Shown in pieces: positions 43,319 through 52,340 of a stretch of 64,000 nucleotides of DNA (its first letter is position 1; each line of letters begins with the position of its first letter). The stretch is from positions 6,138,001 through 6,202,000 of the forward strand of contig NZ_CP107976.1 in the NCBI RefSeq assembly GCF_036099295.1, written 5' to 3'. This DNA comes from Streptomyces sp. NBC_00358. Its GTDB lineage: Bacteria > Actinomycetota > Actinomycetes > Streptomycetales > Streptomycetaceae. The notes beneath the pieces are model-generated. The model saw nothing but the letters and a program-made list of their open reading frames with translations, was not told where the DNA came from and ran no database searches. The position numbers and the translations under genes were made by a program.

Positions 43319-44506
43319 ATGGAGACCGACTGTTCGACACCTGACACCACAGCCCCCGTCACGGTCGCGCCGCTGCCCGTCGGAACCCGGCTGCTGCACA
43401 TCGGCCCGCACAAGACCGGGACCACCTCGATCCAGGGCGCGCTGTTCGCCGCGAAGGACGCGATGGCCGCCCACGGCGTCGACTTCCCCGCGCACAGCAG
43501 GCACCCGATGGAAGCCGCCCTGGCGGTGTGCGCCCGGCCCGGCATGATGGGCGACGTCCGGCCGGCCGAGCGGCACTGGCAGCGGCTCGTCGACGCGGTG
43601 CGCGCCACCGGCGGGCGCACCTCGCTGATCAGCAGCGAGTTCTTCGCGGACGCCCCCGACGACCGGACGATCCGGCGGATCGCCGACGCCCTCGGCCGCG
43701 AGCGGGTGCATGTCCTGGTCACGCTGCGCCCGCTGGCGAAGATCATGCCCTCGCAGTGGCAGCAGTACGTCCAGAACGGCCTGCGCATGGGGTACGAGGA
43801 CTGGCTCGACCACATGCTGCGCCGGGCTCCGTACGAGAAGCCCAACCCCAGCTTCTGGCGACGGCACCGGCACGACCGGCTCGTCGAGCGCTGGTCGCGG
43901 GTCGTGGGCGCCGGGAACACCACGGTCGTGGTGGCCGACGACCGCGACCGGAGTGGTCTGATGCGGACCTTCGAGGCGCTGCTCGGGCTGCCCGGCGGTC
44001 TTCTGGCGGAGGTCCCGGACACCGCCAACCGCTCCCTCACCCTGGCCGAGACCGAAATGCTGCGGATGCTCAACGTGGAATTCCGCGGCAATGGACTTCC
44101 GGACGAGATCTATTCGAAGCTCGTGCGCAACGGGGCTGTCCCGCGAATGAAGAATTCCTGCCGTCCGGCACCGGACGACGTCCCGATCAGTACCCCGGTG
44201 TGGGCTCTGGAAGCGGCCGCGGACATCGGCGCGGAAATGGCCGGTCGGATCGGTGCCATGGGCGTACGGGTTCTGGGCGACCCGGCGTCGCTGTCCGCCG
44301 TACCCCCGCAGACGCGCCCCGGCACCACGCCGGCCACACCGCGGATCGCTCCCGAGGCCGCCGCCCAGGCACTGTACGGAGCGCTCGCCGTGGCGGCCTC
44401 CGAGCCCGGGGGCGCCGCCGGGATCCGCTCGGTTCACCAGACGCCGTCGGGGGAACTCGTCCGTGTGCTGGGTCACCGAGTACTCAGGCGGGTGAGACGA
44501 AGGTGA
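43319..44506 (+). CDS. sulfotransferase-like protein
   Basis: 395 residues. The N-terminal LHIGPHKTGTTSIQGAL (about 26-42) is the phosphosulfate-binding loop of PAPS-dependent sulfotransferases, and later SLISSEFFAD and VLVTLRPLAKIMPSQWQQYV resemble their 3'-phosphate-binding segment. The C-terminal 100 residues are less conserved, Ala-rich and basic. It would act in the cytoplasm on glycan precursors. Its place between phoD and the CDP-ribitol synthase suggests decoration of a wall polymer, but the acceptor is unknown. ATG at 43319. Confidence 0.8.
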   Translation: METDCSTPDTTAPVTVAPLPVGTRLLHIGPHKTGTTSIQGALFAAKDAMAAHGVDFPAHSRHPMEAALAVCARPGMMGDVRPAERHWQRLVDAVRATGGRTSLISSEFFADAPDDRTIRRIADALGRERVHVLVTLRPLAKIMPSQWQQYVQNGLRMGYEDWLDHMLRRAPYEKPNPSFWRRHRHDRLVERWSRVVGAGNTTVVVADDRDRSGLMRTFEALLGLPGGLLAEVPDTANRSLTLAETEMLRMLNVEFRGNGLPDEIYSKLVRNGAVPRMKNSCRPAPDDVPISTPVWALEAAADIGAEMAGRIGAMGVRVLGDPASLSAVPPQTRPGTTPATPRIAPEAAAQALYGALAVAASEPGGAAGIRSVHQTPSGELVRVLGHRVLRRVRRR

Positions 44507-44699
44507 GAATCGCGCGTGAGGCGTGTGCAGTTACTCACAGCAAATCAGGACAATGCGTCCCGGCGTCCTCGAAGTCGCCCGTGCGCAAGGTGAATATCCG
44601 GTTGCACGCACATATGCGGTGGGCGGCGCTCACCTTGCACGGCAGTAACCGTAGGTGGGACCATTCCAAGGTTCCCTGTCGTCCCAAGGTAGGTCACCT

Positions 44700-46199
44700 G
44701 TGTCTGAGCACTTTGCCAAGCCCCGTACCACCGCAGTGATTCTGGCCGGCGGCACCGGTCAGCGGGTGGGTCTGTCGATTCCGAAGCAACTGCTGAAGAT
44801 CGCCGGCAAGGCGGTCATCGAGCACACGCTGACCACCTTCGAGCAGGCCGATTCGATCGACGACATCATCGTGCTCATGGCCCCGGGCTATGTGCCGGAC
44901 GTCGAGAAGATCGTCGCGAAGGCGGGCTTCACGAAGGTGAGTCGTGTCATCGAGGGCGGCTCGACGCGGAACGAGACGACCGAGCGCGCCATCGCCGCAC
45001 TCGGCGAGGGCCTGGCCGAGGGCGAGGACGCGAACGTCCTGTTCCACGACGCCGTGCGTCCGCTGCTGTCCGAGCGCGTCATAGACGACTGCGTCACGGC
45101 CCTGGAGCGCTACCAGGCCGTCGACGTCGCCATCCCGTCCGCGGACACGATCATCGTGACCCGCACCCACGGCGAGGACGGCGAGTTCATCACCGAGATC
45201 CCGGACCGCTCCCGGCTGCGCCGCGGCCAGACGCCCCAGGCGTTCAAGCTGTCCACCATCCGCCGCGCCTACCAGGTCGCGGCCGGTGACCCCAACTTCC
45301 AGGCCACGGACGACTGTTCGGTCGTGCTCAGGTACCTGCCGGACGTGCCGATCCACGTCGTCGCGGGCGACGAGTACAACATGAAGGTCACCCAGCCCGT
45401 CGACGTCTTCATCGCCGACAAGCTCTTCCAACTCGCCTCCACCGCCGCGCCCGAGCAGGCCGACGAGGCCGCGTACCGCGAACTGCTCACCGGCAAGACC
45501 CTTGTCGTCTTCGGTGGTTCGTACGGCATCGGCAAGGACATAGCCGAGCTCGCCGGGGCCTACGGCGCGAAGGCGTACGCGCTCGGCCGCTCCACCACCG
45601 GCACGCACGTCGAGAACCCCGAGGAGGTCGACGACGCGCTCTCCACGGCGTACGCGGAGACCGGGCGCATCGACTACGTCATCAACACCGCGGGCGTGCT
45701 GCGCATCGGCAAGCTGGCCGAGACCGACAACGCGACCATCGAGGAAGCGCTGAAGGTCAACTACCTGGCCCCGGTGCAGATCGCCCGCTCCTCCTACAAG
45801 TATCTGGCGGAGAGCAAGGGCCAGTTGCTGCTCTACACCTCCAGCAGCTACACCCGCGGCCGCGCCGAGTACAGCCTCTACTCCTCGACGAAGGCCGCCA
45901 TGGTGAACCTCACCCAGGCGCTGTCCGACGAGTGGGCCGGCGACGGCATCCGCGTCAACTGCATCAACCCCGAGCGCACCGCGACGCCCATGCGCACCAA
46001 GGCGTTCGGCCAGGAGCCCGCGGGTTCGCTGCTGTCCTCCGAGGCCGTGGCGCGCACCTCGCTGGACGTCCTGCTCTCCGAGCTCACCGGTCACGTCATC
46101 GACGTCCGCCAGCAGGACCCCACGGCGGGCGCGGGCCGCGCCTCCGGTTTCGAGGCGGCTCTGGCCAGCGTCCTGGACCGCCAGGACGGCGTGGCATAA
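44700..46199 (+). CDS. bifunctional CDP-ribitol synthase: cytidylyltransferase fused to SDR reductase
   Basis: 499 residues in two domains. Residues 8-235 form an IspD/TarI-type cytidylyltransferase with AVILAGGTGQRVG, PKQLLKIAGK and the HDAVRPL loop. Residues 262-495 form a short-chain dehydrogenase with the NAD(P) loop FGGSYGIGKD, NTAGVL and catalytic YSLYSSTK. This domain order is that of the Haemophilus Acs1/Bcs1 enzymes, which reduce ribulose-5-phosphate and make CDP-ribitol. The product feeds poly(ribitol phosphate) teichoic acid. GTG at 44700 follows AAGGTAGG. The polymerase gene follows. Confidence 0.9.
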   Translation: MSEHFAKPRTTAVILAGGTGQRVGLSIPKQLLKIAGKAVIEHTLTTFEQADSIDDIIVLMAPGYVPDVEKIVAKAGFTKVSRVIEGGSTRNETTERAIAALGEGLAEGEDANVLFHDAVRPLLSERVIDDCVTALERYQAVDVAIPSADTIIVTRTHGEDGEFITEIPDRSRLRRGQTPQAFKLSTIRRAYQVAAGDPNFQATDDCSVVLRYLPDVPIHVVAGDEYNMKVTQPVDVFIADKLFQLASTAAPEQADEAAYRELLTGKTLVVFGGSYGIGKDIAELAGAYGAKAYALGRSTTGTHVENPEEVDDALSTAYAETGRIDYVINTAGVLRIGKLAETDNATIEEALKVNYLAPVQIARSSYKYLAESKGQLLLYTSSSYTRGRAEYSLYSSTKAAMVNLTQALSDEWAGDGIRVNCINPERTATPMRTKAFGQEPAGSLLSSEAVARTSLDVLLSELTGHVIDVRQQDPTAGAGRASGFEAALASVLDRQDGVA

Positions 46200-46222
46200 T
46201 CAAAAACGAATAGTCTTTCGGA

Positions 46223-46273
46223 ATTCAGGCCTTTGTGTATGTGTGTTCGCCGCGCATTCGCAAGGGCCTGAAT
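46223..46273 (+). terminator. hairpin between the CDP-ribitol synthase and polymerase genes
   Basis: 9-bp stem ATTCAGGCC / GGCCTGAAT around a 33-base loop, 24 bases after the stop; terminator or attenuator. Confidence 0.5.
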
Positions 46274-46306
46274 CCGTGAATTTCACTTTCTCGCTTTTGG
46301 TCCACC

Positions 46307-46335
46307 TTGGTATCAAAAGAACTTTTGGTATCAAA
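46307..46335 (+). promoter_or_regulatory. direct repeat before the polymerase gene
   Basis: TTGGTATCAAA occurs at 46307-46317 and 46325-46335 (18-base period), in an AT-rich stretch 33 bases before the GTG. It may be an operator. Confidence 0.4.
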
Positions 46336-46367
46336 CCGGCACTCACCCCTCAAGAGCAGGTTTCTCC

Positions 46368-48470
46368 GTGATTTCCACCGCTATTCGCGTTGCCCGGGTG
46401 GGCAGCGCGGCCGAGCTGGCGGCGGCGGCCCTCATGATGCTGGGCTTCCCCTGTCTGATGCTCGCCGCGCTCCTGCCGAGCGTCGGCGCCTTCGCGGCCG
46501 CGGCCGCCATGACGTACCTGGCGGACCACTATCTGCACCGACGGGGCAGCTATCTGGTCAACCGCCTCAGCAAGGTGCGGGCCGGTCTGTCCATCAGGTT
46601 CCTGATCCGGCAGCTGCTGCTCGTCCTGCTCCTGGCGCGGCTCGACCTGTCCAACAGCCTGGTCTTCTACGCGGCCATCGCGTGCTTCCTGGCCTTCTAC
46701 GGCTTCCAGGCACCGCACGGCGCGCTGATCACGCTGATACGGCTGCGCCGCAGGATGCCCGTCGCCACCCGCAACGTCGACCTGCGTTCGCGGGTGCGCA
46801 TCCCGGACGCGCCGCCGCGGGGGCTGCTCTCCCGGTCCGCCGAGAAGATGCTCCACTTCGACCTGGTGGCCGTCGCCGGCCTCCTGGTCACCGGGGCGAC
46901 CGACAACAAGGTCTACGGCTTCGCGGGCGTCGCCGTGTCGCTGCTGCTGGCCTTCGGTTACGTCGCGGCTCTCGTCCCGTTCGTGCGCGGCCGGAAGGTC
47001 CCGCCGAGCGCCGAGAAGGTCCTGGCCGTCGTCGACGACTGGCTGCGCGAGTACCGTCCGGAGACCGTGCTCTACTTCTCCGGTTCCAAGGACTCCGCGT
47101 ACCAGGTCAACATGTGGCTGGAGACGATGGAGCAGCTGGACACCCGGCCGCTGATCATCCTCCGCGAGCGGGCGATCCTGGAGCGCATGGCGCCCACCAC
47201 GGTGCCGGTCATCTGCGTGCCCGGAGGGGTGCACCTGATGAACATGGACCTGTCGACGGTGCGCGTCGCGCTCTACGCGGCGAACGTCGGCAAGAACATC
47301 CACATGCTGCGCGTGCCCACCATCCAGCACGTCTTCATAGGCCACGGCGACAGCGACAAGCTGGCCAGCGTCAACCCGTTCAGCAAGGTGTACGACGAGG
47401 TGTGGACCGCGGGCCGCGCGGGCCGCGACCGCTACGCGATAGCCGACGTCGGCGTCCGCGACGAGGACATCGTCGAGGTCGGCCGTCCGCAGCTGGCCCC
47501 GATCCAGACCTGGCAGGGCGTTCCCGAGGGCCGCATACCGACCGTGCTGTACGCCCCCACCTGGGAGGGCTGGGACGACAACCCCGGCAACACCTCGATC
47601 CTGCTCGCGGGCGAGAACATCGTGCGCACCCTGCTGGAGGCCGAGCCGCCGGTCCGGGTCCTCTACAAGCCGCACCCGTTCACCGGAACCCGCAGTGGGG
47701 CGGCCAAGGCCGCGCACGAGCGGATCACCGCGCTGGTGGAGGCCGCGGGCGCCGGGCGCGCCGTCAACCCGCAGTTCGTGTCCGACACCGCCGCGCAGAC
47801 GGCGGCCGGGGAGGAGCTGGCCCGCATCGAGGCCCGTATCGCCTCCCTGACCGGCTCCGACGAGGCGGGCGACGAGGCCGAGGCCACCCGCGACGGCCTG
47901 GTCGACGTGGCCCAGCACGCCGAGGTCGCCCGGCTGCGCGCCGAGTGGAACGACGCCTACTGGCGTTCCTTCAGCGCCGCCGAGCACCGTGTCATCACGG
48001 GTGCCGAACCGCGCCTGTACGACTGCTTCAACGTCTCCGACGCGATGGTCTCGGACATCTCCAGTGTGGTCTCCGACTTCATCGCGAGCGGCAAGCCGTA
48101 CGCCGTCACGGACTCCGCGGAGCTCGGCGCCGAGGAGTTCAAGCGCCAGAACACCGCGGTCCGCGCCGCCGTGATCCTGTCCAACTCGGCCGCCGAGCTC
48201 GGCGAGCTGCTCGAAGCGGTGGCCGACCCGGCCGAGGACGCGCAGGCCGCCGGCCGGCGGGAGCTCAAGAACTACCTGCTCGGCCCGGACGAGCCGCCCT
48301 CGATCGACCAGTTCAACTCCGCGGTGCGGGAGCTGACCCGACAGGCCGAGCGGCGCAACCAGGGCCAGGAGAGCGTCACTTCGGCCGACGTCGTGGACGT
48401 GGACCTGGCGAGCGCGGTCCCCGGCCAGCGGGCGGCCGGCGAGACGGACGGAGCCGCGGTCACCGGCTGA
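46368..48470 (+). CDS. TagF/TarL-like polyol-phosphate polymerase with membrane N-terminus
   Basis: 700 residues. Residues 1-215 carry about six hydrophobic helices, unlike the peripheral TagF of Bacillus. The rest is a CDP-glycerol glycerophosphotransferase-type GT-B domain with FIGHGDSDK, VLYAPTWEGW, VLYKPHPFTG and SDAMVSDISSVVSDFIASGKP. An insert of ~80 Ala/Glu-rich residues separates the last two motifs. The neighbouring CDP-ribitol synthase suggests that it polymerises ribitol phosphate. GTG at 46368; TTT-containing AT-rich leader with repeats. A T-tailed terminator follows. Confidence 0.88.
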   Translation: MISTAIRVARVGSAAELAAAALMMLGFPCLMLAALLPSVGAFAAAAAMTYLADHYLHRRGSYLVNRLSKVRAGLSIRFLIRQLLLVLLLARLDLSNSLVFYAAIACFLAFYGFQAPHGALITLIRLRRRMPVATRNVDLRSRVRIPDAPPRGLLSRSAEKMLHFDLVAVAGLLVTGATDNKVYGFAGVAVSLLLAFGYVAALVPFVRGRKVPPSAEKVLAVVDDWLREYRPETVLYFSGSKDSAYQVNMWLETMEQLDTRPLIILRERAILERMAPTTVPVICVPGGVHLMNMDLSTVRVALYAANVGKNIHMLRVPTIQHVFIGHGDSDKLASVNPFSKVYDEVWTAGRAGRDRYAIADVGVRDEDIVEVGRPQLAPIQTWQGVPEGRIPTVLYAPTWEGWDDNPGNTSILLAGENIVRTLLEAEPPVRVLYKPHPFTGTRSGAAKAAHERITALVEAAGAGRAVNPQFVSDTAAQTAAGEELARIEARIASLTGSDEAGDEAEATRDGLVDVAQHAEVARLRAEWNDAYWRSFSAAEHRVITGAEPRLYDCFNVSDAMVSDISSVVSDFIASGKPYAVTDSAELGAEEFKRQNTAVRAAVILSNSAAELGELLEAVADPAEDAQAAGRRELKNYLLGPDEPPSIDQFNSAVRELTRQAERRNQGQESVTSADVVDVDLASAVPGQRAAGETDGAAVTG

Positions 48471-48488
48471 TCCGGTCCGCAAGCACAC

Positions 48489-48530
48489 ACGGGCATGGTC
48501 CCGGGGAATTTTCCCGGAGACCATGCCCGT
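48489..48530 (+). terminator. intrinsic terminator after the polymerase gene
   Basis: 12-bp stem ACGGGCATGGTC and its complement, inner CCGGG pairs with an AATTT loop, then TTCTT. It has the classic U-tail, rare in this genome. Confidence 0.9.
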
Positions 48531-48572
48531 TTCTTACGGAAATCACCTTTTCTCTTACGTCGCTCTGCGAGT

Positions 48573-48594
48573 GTTCACAGGTAAGTCACCCGAC
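48573..48594 (+). promoter_or_regulatory. candidate PHO box before the glycosyltransferase gene
   Basis: Two adjacent 11-base units, GTTCACAGGTA and AGTCACCCGAC, resemble the direct-repeat unit of Streptomyces PhoP sites (consensus near GTTCACCCGGC). Each matches about 7-8 of 11 positions. Confidence 0.35.
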
Positions 48595-48725
48595 GTTTCC
48601 TGTGACCTGAGTCACTAAATGAGTGGATCCGGGCAACCGGCTCGTACTTCCAGTCGTCTCCTAGGTAGCGATTGAGGTGATAAGGGGGAAATGTTCTTGT
48701 GACACTTCCCGAACGAGGGGGAAAC

Positions 48726-49907
48726 GTGACGCAACCTGATGTGACCGTTGTCATCGGGGCGTACGAAGCGATGCCGTACCTGGTCAAGTGCCTGGAATCC
48801 TTGGAGAACCAGACGCTCGGCCCCGAACGCATCGAGGTCATCGCCGTCGACGACGGGTCGACGGACGGCACGGGGGAGTACCTGGAGGAGTTCGCCGAAC
48901 GGGCGGCCATGCCCGTGACCGTGATCAGACAGGCCAATTCGGGCGGCCCCAGCGGCCCGCGCAACGTCGGACTGGGCAAGGCGCGGGGGCGCTACGTCTT
49001 CTTCCTCGACGCCGACGACTACTTCGGGGCCGAGGCCCTGGAGCGCATGGTCGCCATGGCCGACGAACAGCGCACGGACGTCGTGCTCGGCAAGGTCGTC
49101 GGGGTCAACAGGACGGCCCCGAAGACGATGTGGGGCAAGACCCTGCCCCGTACCGACGTCTTCTCCTCGAACATCAAGTTCACGCTCAGCGCGCAGAAGC
49201 TCTTCCGCCGTGACCTGCTCACCCGGCACGGCATGGTCTTCGACGAGTCGCTGAAGACCGGCGAGGACGCGCTGTTCACGATGGAGGCCTATCTCCGCGC
49301 CGACGGCGTCTCCGTGATCGCCGACTACGACTGCTACCACCTGGTCGGCCGTGACGACGGCAAGCACGCGACCAAGAGCGGCGGCTACAGCCTGCGCTTC
49401 GACTCGGCCCGCGCCCTCATGGGCCTGATAGCCGAATACGTACCCGCCGGCCCGCGCCGCGACAGCCTGATGGTCCGGCCGTTCCTGATCACGCTGCTCC
49501 CGCAGTTCGGCCCGGGTCTCCTGAAGCAGAGCGAGCAGGTGCGCAGCCACAAACTCGAGCTGGCCAAGCCGCTGATGGACGCCTACTGGCACGACGGCGT
49601 CGCCGCCCGGCTCAAGGTCCACGAGCGGCTGCGGCTGCACCTGGTGGCCCGCGGCAGGGCCGATCTCCTGCTGGAGGTCGTGGAGTTCGTCAAGGCCAAG
49701 AAGAACCCGGGGATAGTGCTGGAGTCCCGGGGCCGCAAGGTCTACCTCGCCTATCCGCACTTCCGTGACGAGGCCGCGGGCATCCCGGACAGCTACTACG
49801 TCCCCACGACCCGGGAAACGGTCACCATCGAGGGCTTCAAGCCCCGGCCGGCACCCTTCCGGCGGCTGCGCAGGGTGGCCCGGCGACTGCTCGGGGCGCG
49901 GCGCTGA
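48726..49907 (+). CDS. family 2 glycosyltransferase, teichoic-acid type
   Basis: 393 residues. GT-A domain in the first ~220: VTVVIGAYEAMPYLVKCLESL, VDDGSTDGTGEYL, ANSGGPSGPRNVGL and the metal-binding FLDADDYF; TGEDALF holds the likely catalytic base. The C-terminal ~170 residues are helical and end in a basic tail (RRLRRVARRLLGARR) that may touch the membrane. The PSGPRN and GEDA motifs are those of TarS/TarP-like enzymes that glycosylate ribitol teichoic acid. GTG at 48726 has GAGGGG at a 5-nt spacing; GTG 48699 is the alternative. Confidence 0.9.
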   Translation: MTQPDVTVVIGAYEAMPYLVKCLESLENQTLGPERIEVIAVDDGSTDGTGEYLEEFAERAAMPVTVIRQANSGGPSGPRNVGLGKARGRYVFFLDADDYFGAEALERMVAMADEQRTDVVLGKVVGVNRTAPKTMWGKTLPRTDVFSSNIKFTLSAQKLFRRDLLTRHGMVFDESLKTGEDALFTMEAYLRADGVSVIADYDCYHLVGRDDGKHATKSGGYSLRFDSARALMGLIAEYVPAGPRRDSLMVRPFLITLLPQFGPGLLKQSEQVRSHKLELAKPLMDAYWHDGVAARLKVHERLRLHLVARGRADLLLEVVEFVKAKKNPGIVLESRGRKVYLAYPHFRDEAAGIPDSYYVPTTRETVTIEGFKPRPAPFRRLRRVARRLLGARR

Positions 49908-49929
49908 GCCCGGTTCCCCGGAGCGAGCC

Positions 49930-49961
49930 CCGGGCGGCCCGTCCCGCGGACGGCCGCCCGG
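49930..49961 (+). terminator. glycosyltransferase gene terminator
   Basis: 14-bp stem CCGGGCGGC-CCGTCC / GGACGGCCGCCCGG with one bulged C and a CGC loop. Confidence 0.8.
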
Positions 49962-50373
49962 CGGTGTCTTCCGGTGTACTGACGGCCCGACCGCGGTGCC
50001 TTGCACGAGAGGCGGCCCACCGCGCCGGCCGGTGGACCGTCCGGGCGTGCCGGCCGGTCCAGGGGCGGACGCAGGGACGCGCTGCGGTCGAGCACCGCGG
50101 ACACGCACTCCCGCACGGCGGGCTCGATCGGCCTCGGCCGCGCGGGGCGTGCTTCAGGCCGGTCTGCGCGCCGGTACCCCGGACGATCGCGGCGGCCACC
50201 TCGGTACGGATGCCGTTGGAGACGGCCTCGGCGCGACCTTTCGTGCGTAAGCGGCTCGTGATCAGGCAACTACCGGGCGCCGTCCGTCTGCTGGACCCGC
50301 ACCCCGGCCCCTTTCCCCTTCGCGTAGATTGCGGGTCGGGGCACCCGGACCGACGCGAGGGGACACACAGCAG
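49962..50373. other. spacer with decayed minus-strand coding signal
   Basis: 412 bases without an intact gene. On the minus strand one frame reads EAVSNGIRTEVAAAIVRG (about 50235-50180), then the coding look moves to another frame with PAVRECVSAVLDRSASL (about 50130-50080). A TTA codon occurs at 50248-50250. This looks like a small gene broken by a frameshift. The proB promoter (TAGATT near 50326) lies at the right end. Confidence 0.4.
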
Positions 50374-51525
50374 GTGGCAGGGGCGAGGCAGACCGAGACG
50401 GGAACCGGCAGGGATGCCGTGGCGCAGGCCCACAGGATCGTCGTGAAGGTGGGTTCCTCGTCGCTCACGACCGCCTCCGGCGGCCTCGACGCGGACCGGG
50501 TCGACGCCCTCGTGGACGTCCTCGCCAAGGTGCGCGGCGGCGGCGAGAAGGAGATCGTCCTCGTCTCGTCCGGCGCCATCGCCGCCGGTCTCGCGCCGCT
50601 CGGACTCCGCCGCCGCCCCAAGGACCTCGCCCGCCAGCAGGCCGCCGCCAGCGTCGGCCAGGGGCTCCTGGTGGCCCGTTACACCGCCTCCTTCGCCCGC
50701 TACGGCCTGCGGGTCGGACAGGTGCTCCTCACCGCCGACGACACCAGCCGGCGCGCCCACCACCGCAACGCCTCACGCACCCTCGACAAGCTCCTCGCGA
50801 TGGGCGCCCTGCCGGTCGTCAACGAGAACGACACGGTGGCCACGGACGAGATCCGCTTCGGCGACAACGACCGGCTCGCCGCCCTCGTCGCCCATCTCGT
50901 CCGCGCGGATCTGCTCGTCCTGCTCTCCGATGTGGACGGGGTCTACGACGGCGACCCCAGCAGGCCCGGTACCTCGCGGATCGCGCAGGTGCGGGAGCCC
51001 GCGGACCTCGCGGGCGTCGAGATCGGCAGCTCCGGCAAGGCCGGGGTCGGCACCGGCGGCATGGTCACCAAGGTCGAGGCCGCCAGGATCGCCGCCGCGG
51101 CCGGCATCCCGGTGGTGCTCACCAGCGCGATCCACGCCGCCGACGCCCTCGCCGGGCGGGACACGGGAACCTACTTCCACGCCACCGGCAAGCGCTCGGC
51201 CGACCGGCTGCTGTGGCTCCAGCACGCCTCCGCCCCGCAGGGCGCGCTCACCCTGGACGACGGCGCCGTACGCGCGGTCGTCCAGCGGCGCACCTCGCTG
51301 CTGCCCGCGGGTATCGCCGCCGTCGAGGGCGAGTTCACGGCGGGCGACCCGGTCGAACTGCGCGACAGCACGGGCCGCGCGGTCGCACGGGGACTGGTGA
51401 ACTTCGACGCCAAGGAGATCCCCCAGCTGATCGGCCGCTCCACCCGGGAGCTGGCGCGGGAACTGGGCCCCGCGTACGAGCGCGAGGTCGTGCACCGCGA
51501 CGACCTCGTCCTGCTGAATCCATAG
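50374..51525 (+). CDS. proB: glutamate 5-kinase
   Basis: First enzyme of proline synthesis, phosphorylating glutamate; 383 residues. The amino-acid kinase domain (about 20-265) has IVVKVGSSSLT, VSSGAIAAG, VNENDTVAT and DNDRLAALVA; the C-terminal PUA domain is at about 290-375. GTG at 50374 is preceded by GAGGGG at a longer than usual spacing. proA, the next enzyme, is about 800 bases downstream with one gene between. Confidence 0.97.
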   Translation: MAGARQTETGTGRDAVAQAHRIVVKVGSSSLTTASGGLDADRVDALVDVLAKVRGGGEKEIVLVSSGAIAAGLAPLGLRRRPKDLARQQAAASVGQGLLVARYTASFARYGLRVGQVLLTADDTSRRAHHRNASRTLDKLLAMGALPVVNENDTVATDEIRFGDNDRLAALVAHLVRADLLVLLSDVDGVYDGDPSRPGTSRIAQVREPADLAGVEIGSSGKAGVGTGGMVTKVEAARIAAAAGIPVVLTSAIHAADALAGRDTGTYFHATGKRSADRLLWLQHASAPQGALTLDDGAVRAVVQRRTSLLPAGIAAVEGEFTAGDPVELRDSTGRAVARGLVNFDAKEIPQLIGRSTRELARELGPAYEREVVHRDDLVLLNP

Positions 51526-51814
51526 AACACGCGTTCGCCCTCCGGTGTCCGTGAACGGGCGTTCCGGCACCCGTGTCCATGAGACGCGCGTCCCGTCCTC
51601 CGGGACGTCCCGGAGTCCTCATCCGTCAGACGTCGACTCCGGCGCCCCAGGAGCACCACCGAAACGGCTGTCCAGTACACCCGTAAACGGCCGATTCCCC
51701 CGCCCCCACCGGGGGACGTTCCGTAAAACCGCCACACGGCGGCTTCTCACCTGCTCAACTTTGTGGCAGGGAGAGTCCGGGATTCGGTACGACCATCGGG
51801 TAAAGGAGGCCGTC

Positions 51815-52279
51815 GTGAGACGAGTGCGCCCTGGGGCGGCGTCCCGCGGTGGTCCCGCCTCCCGCGCGATGGGTGAGGAGCGGGCCCTGACCAGTGTCGC
51901 GGCCGGCGACACCTACGAGGGCGAGCAGCCCGCCGACCAGCCCCGGCTGTGGCACGTCACGCTGAGCGTGTCCGGCGGTGAGGCCCCGCTGACCGAGGTC
52001 AGGCGCGGTCTCGAACAGCTCGCGCACGACCACCCCTTCCTGCTGACCAGCCGCTACGCCAACGACCACGCGGAGATCCGCTACTGGGAGGAGGCCCGCG
52101 ACCTGCACGACGCGGCGGCCGTCGCGCTGCGCCTGTGGGGCGAGCACCGACAGACGGCGAAACTCCCGCCCTGGGAGATCGTCGGCCTGGAGGTCATCGA
52201 CCGCGAGACGTACCACCAGCGGATCGCCGAGGGGTTCGGACCGCTGCCCGCGACACCCGTCGGAGTTCACCCCTTTTGA
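51815..52279 (+). CDS. conserved hypothetical protein between proB and proA
   Basis: 154 residues, no family I can name. A basic N-terminus is followed by a compact domain LWHVTLSVSGGEAPLTEVRRGLEQL-AHDHPF, then SRYANDHAEIRYWEEA and LPPWEIVGLEVIDRETY. The mix of short strands and helices suggests a small ferredoxin-like fold. GTG at 51815 has a perfect AAAGGAGG at a 5-nt spacing, which fixes the start. I recall it as a regular neighbour of proA in streptomycetes; its role is unknown. Confidence 0.88.
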   Translation: MRRVRPGAASRGGPASRAMGEERALTSVAAGDTYEGEQPADQPRLWHVTLSVSGGEAPLTEVRRGLEQLAHDHPFLLTSRYANDHAEIRYWEEARDLHDAAAVALRLWGEHRQTAKLPPWEIVGLEVIDRETYHQRIAEGFGPLPATPVGVHPF

Positions 52280-52328
52280 GCCTGTCTCGCCGAATGGGAC
52301 AGCCGCTGGACGGGCCCGCCGGGCGCAC

Positions 52329-52334
52329 TACCCT
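52329..52334 (+). promoter_or_regulatory. -10 of a leaderless proA promoter
   Basis: TACCCT ends 6 nt before the proA ATG. Confidence 0.5.
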
Positions 52335-52340
52335 TCCCCC

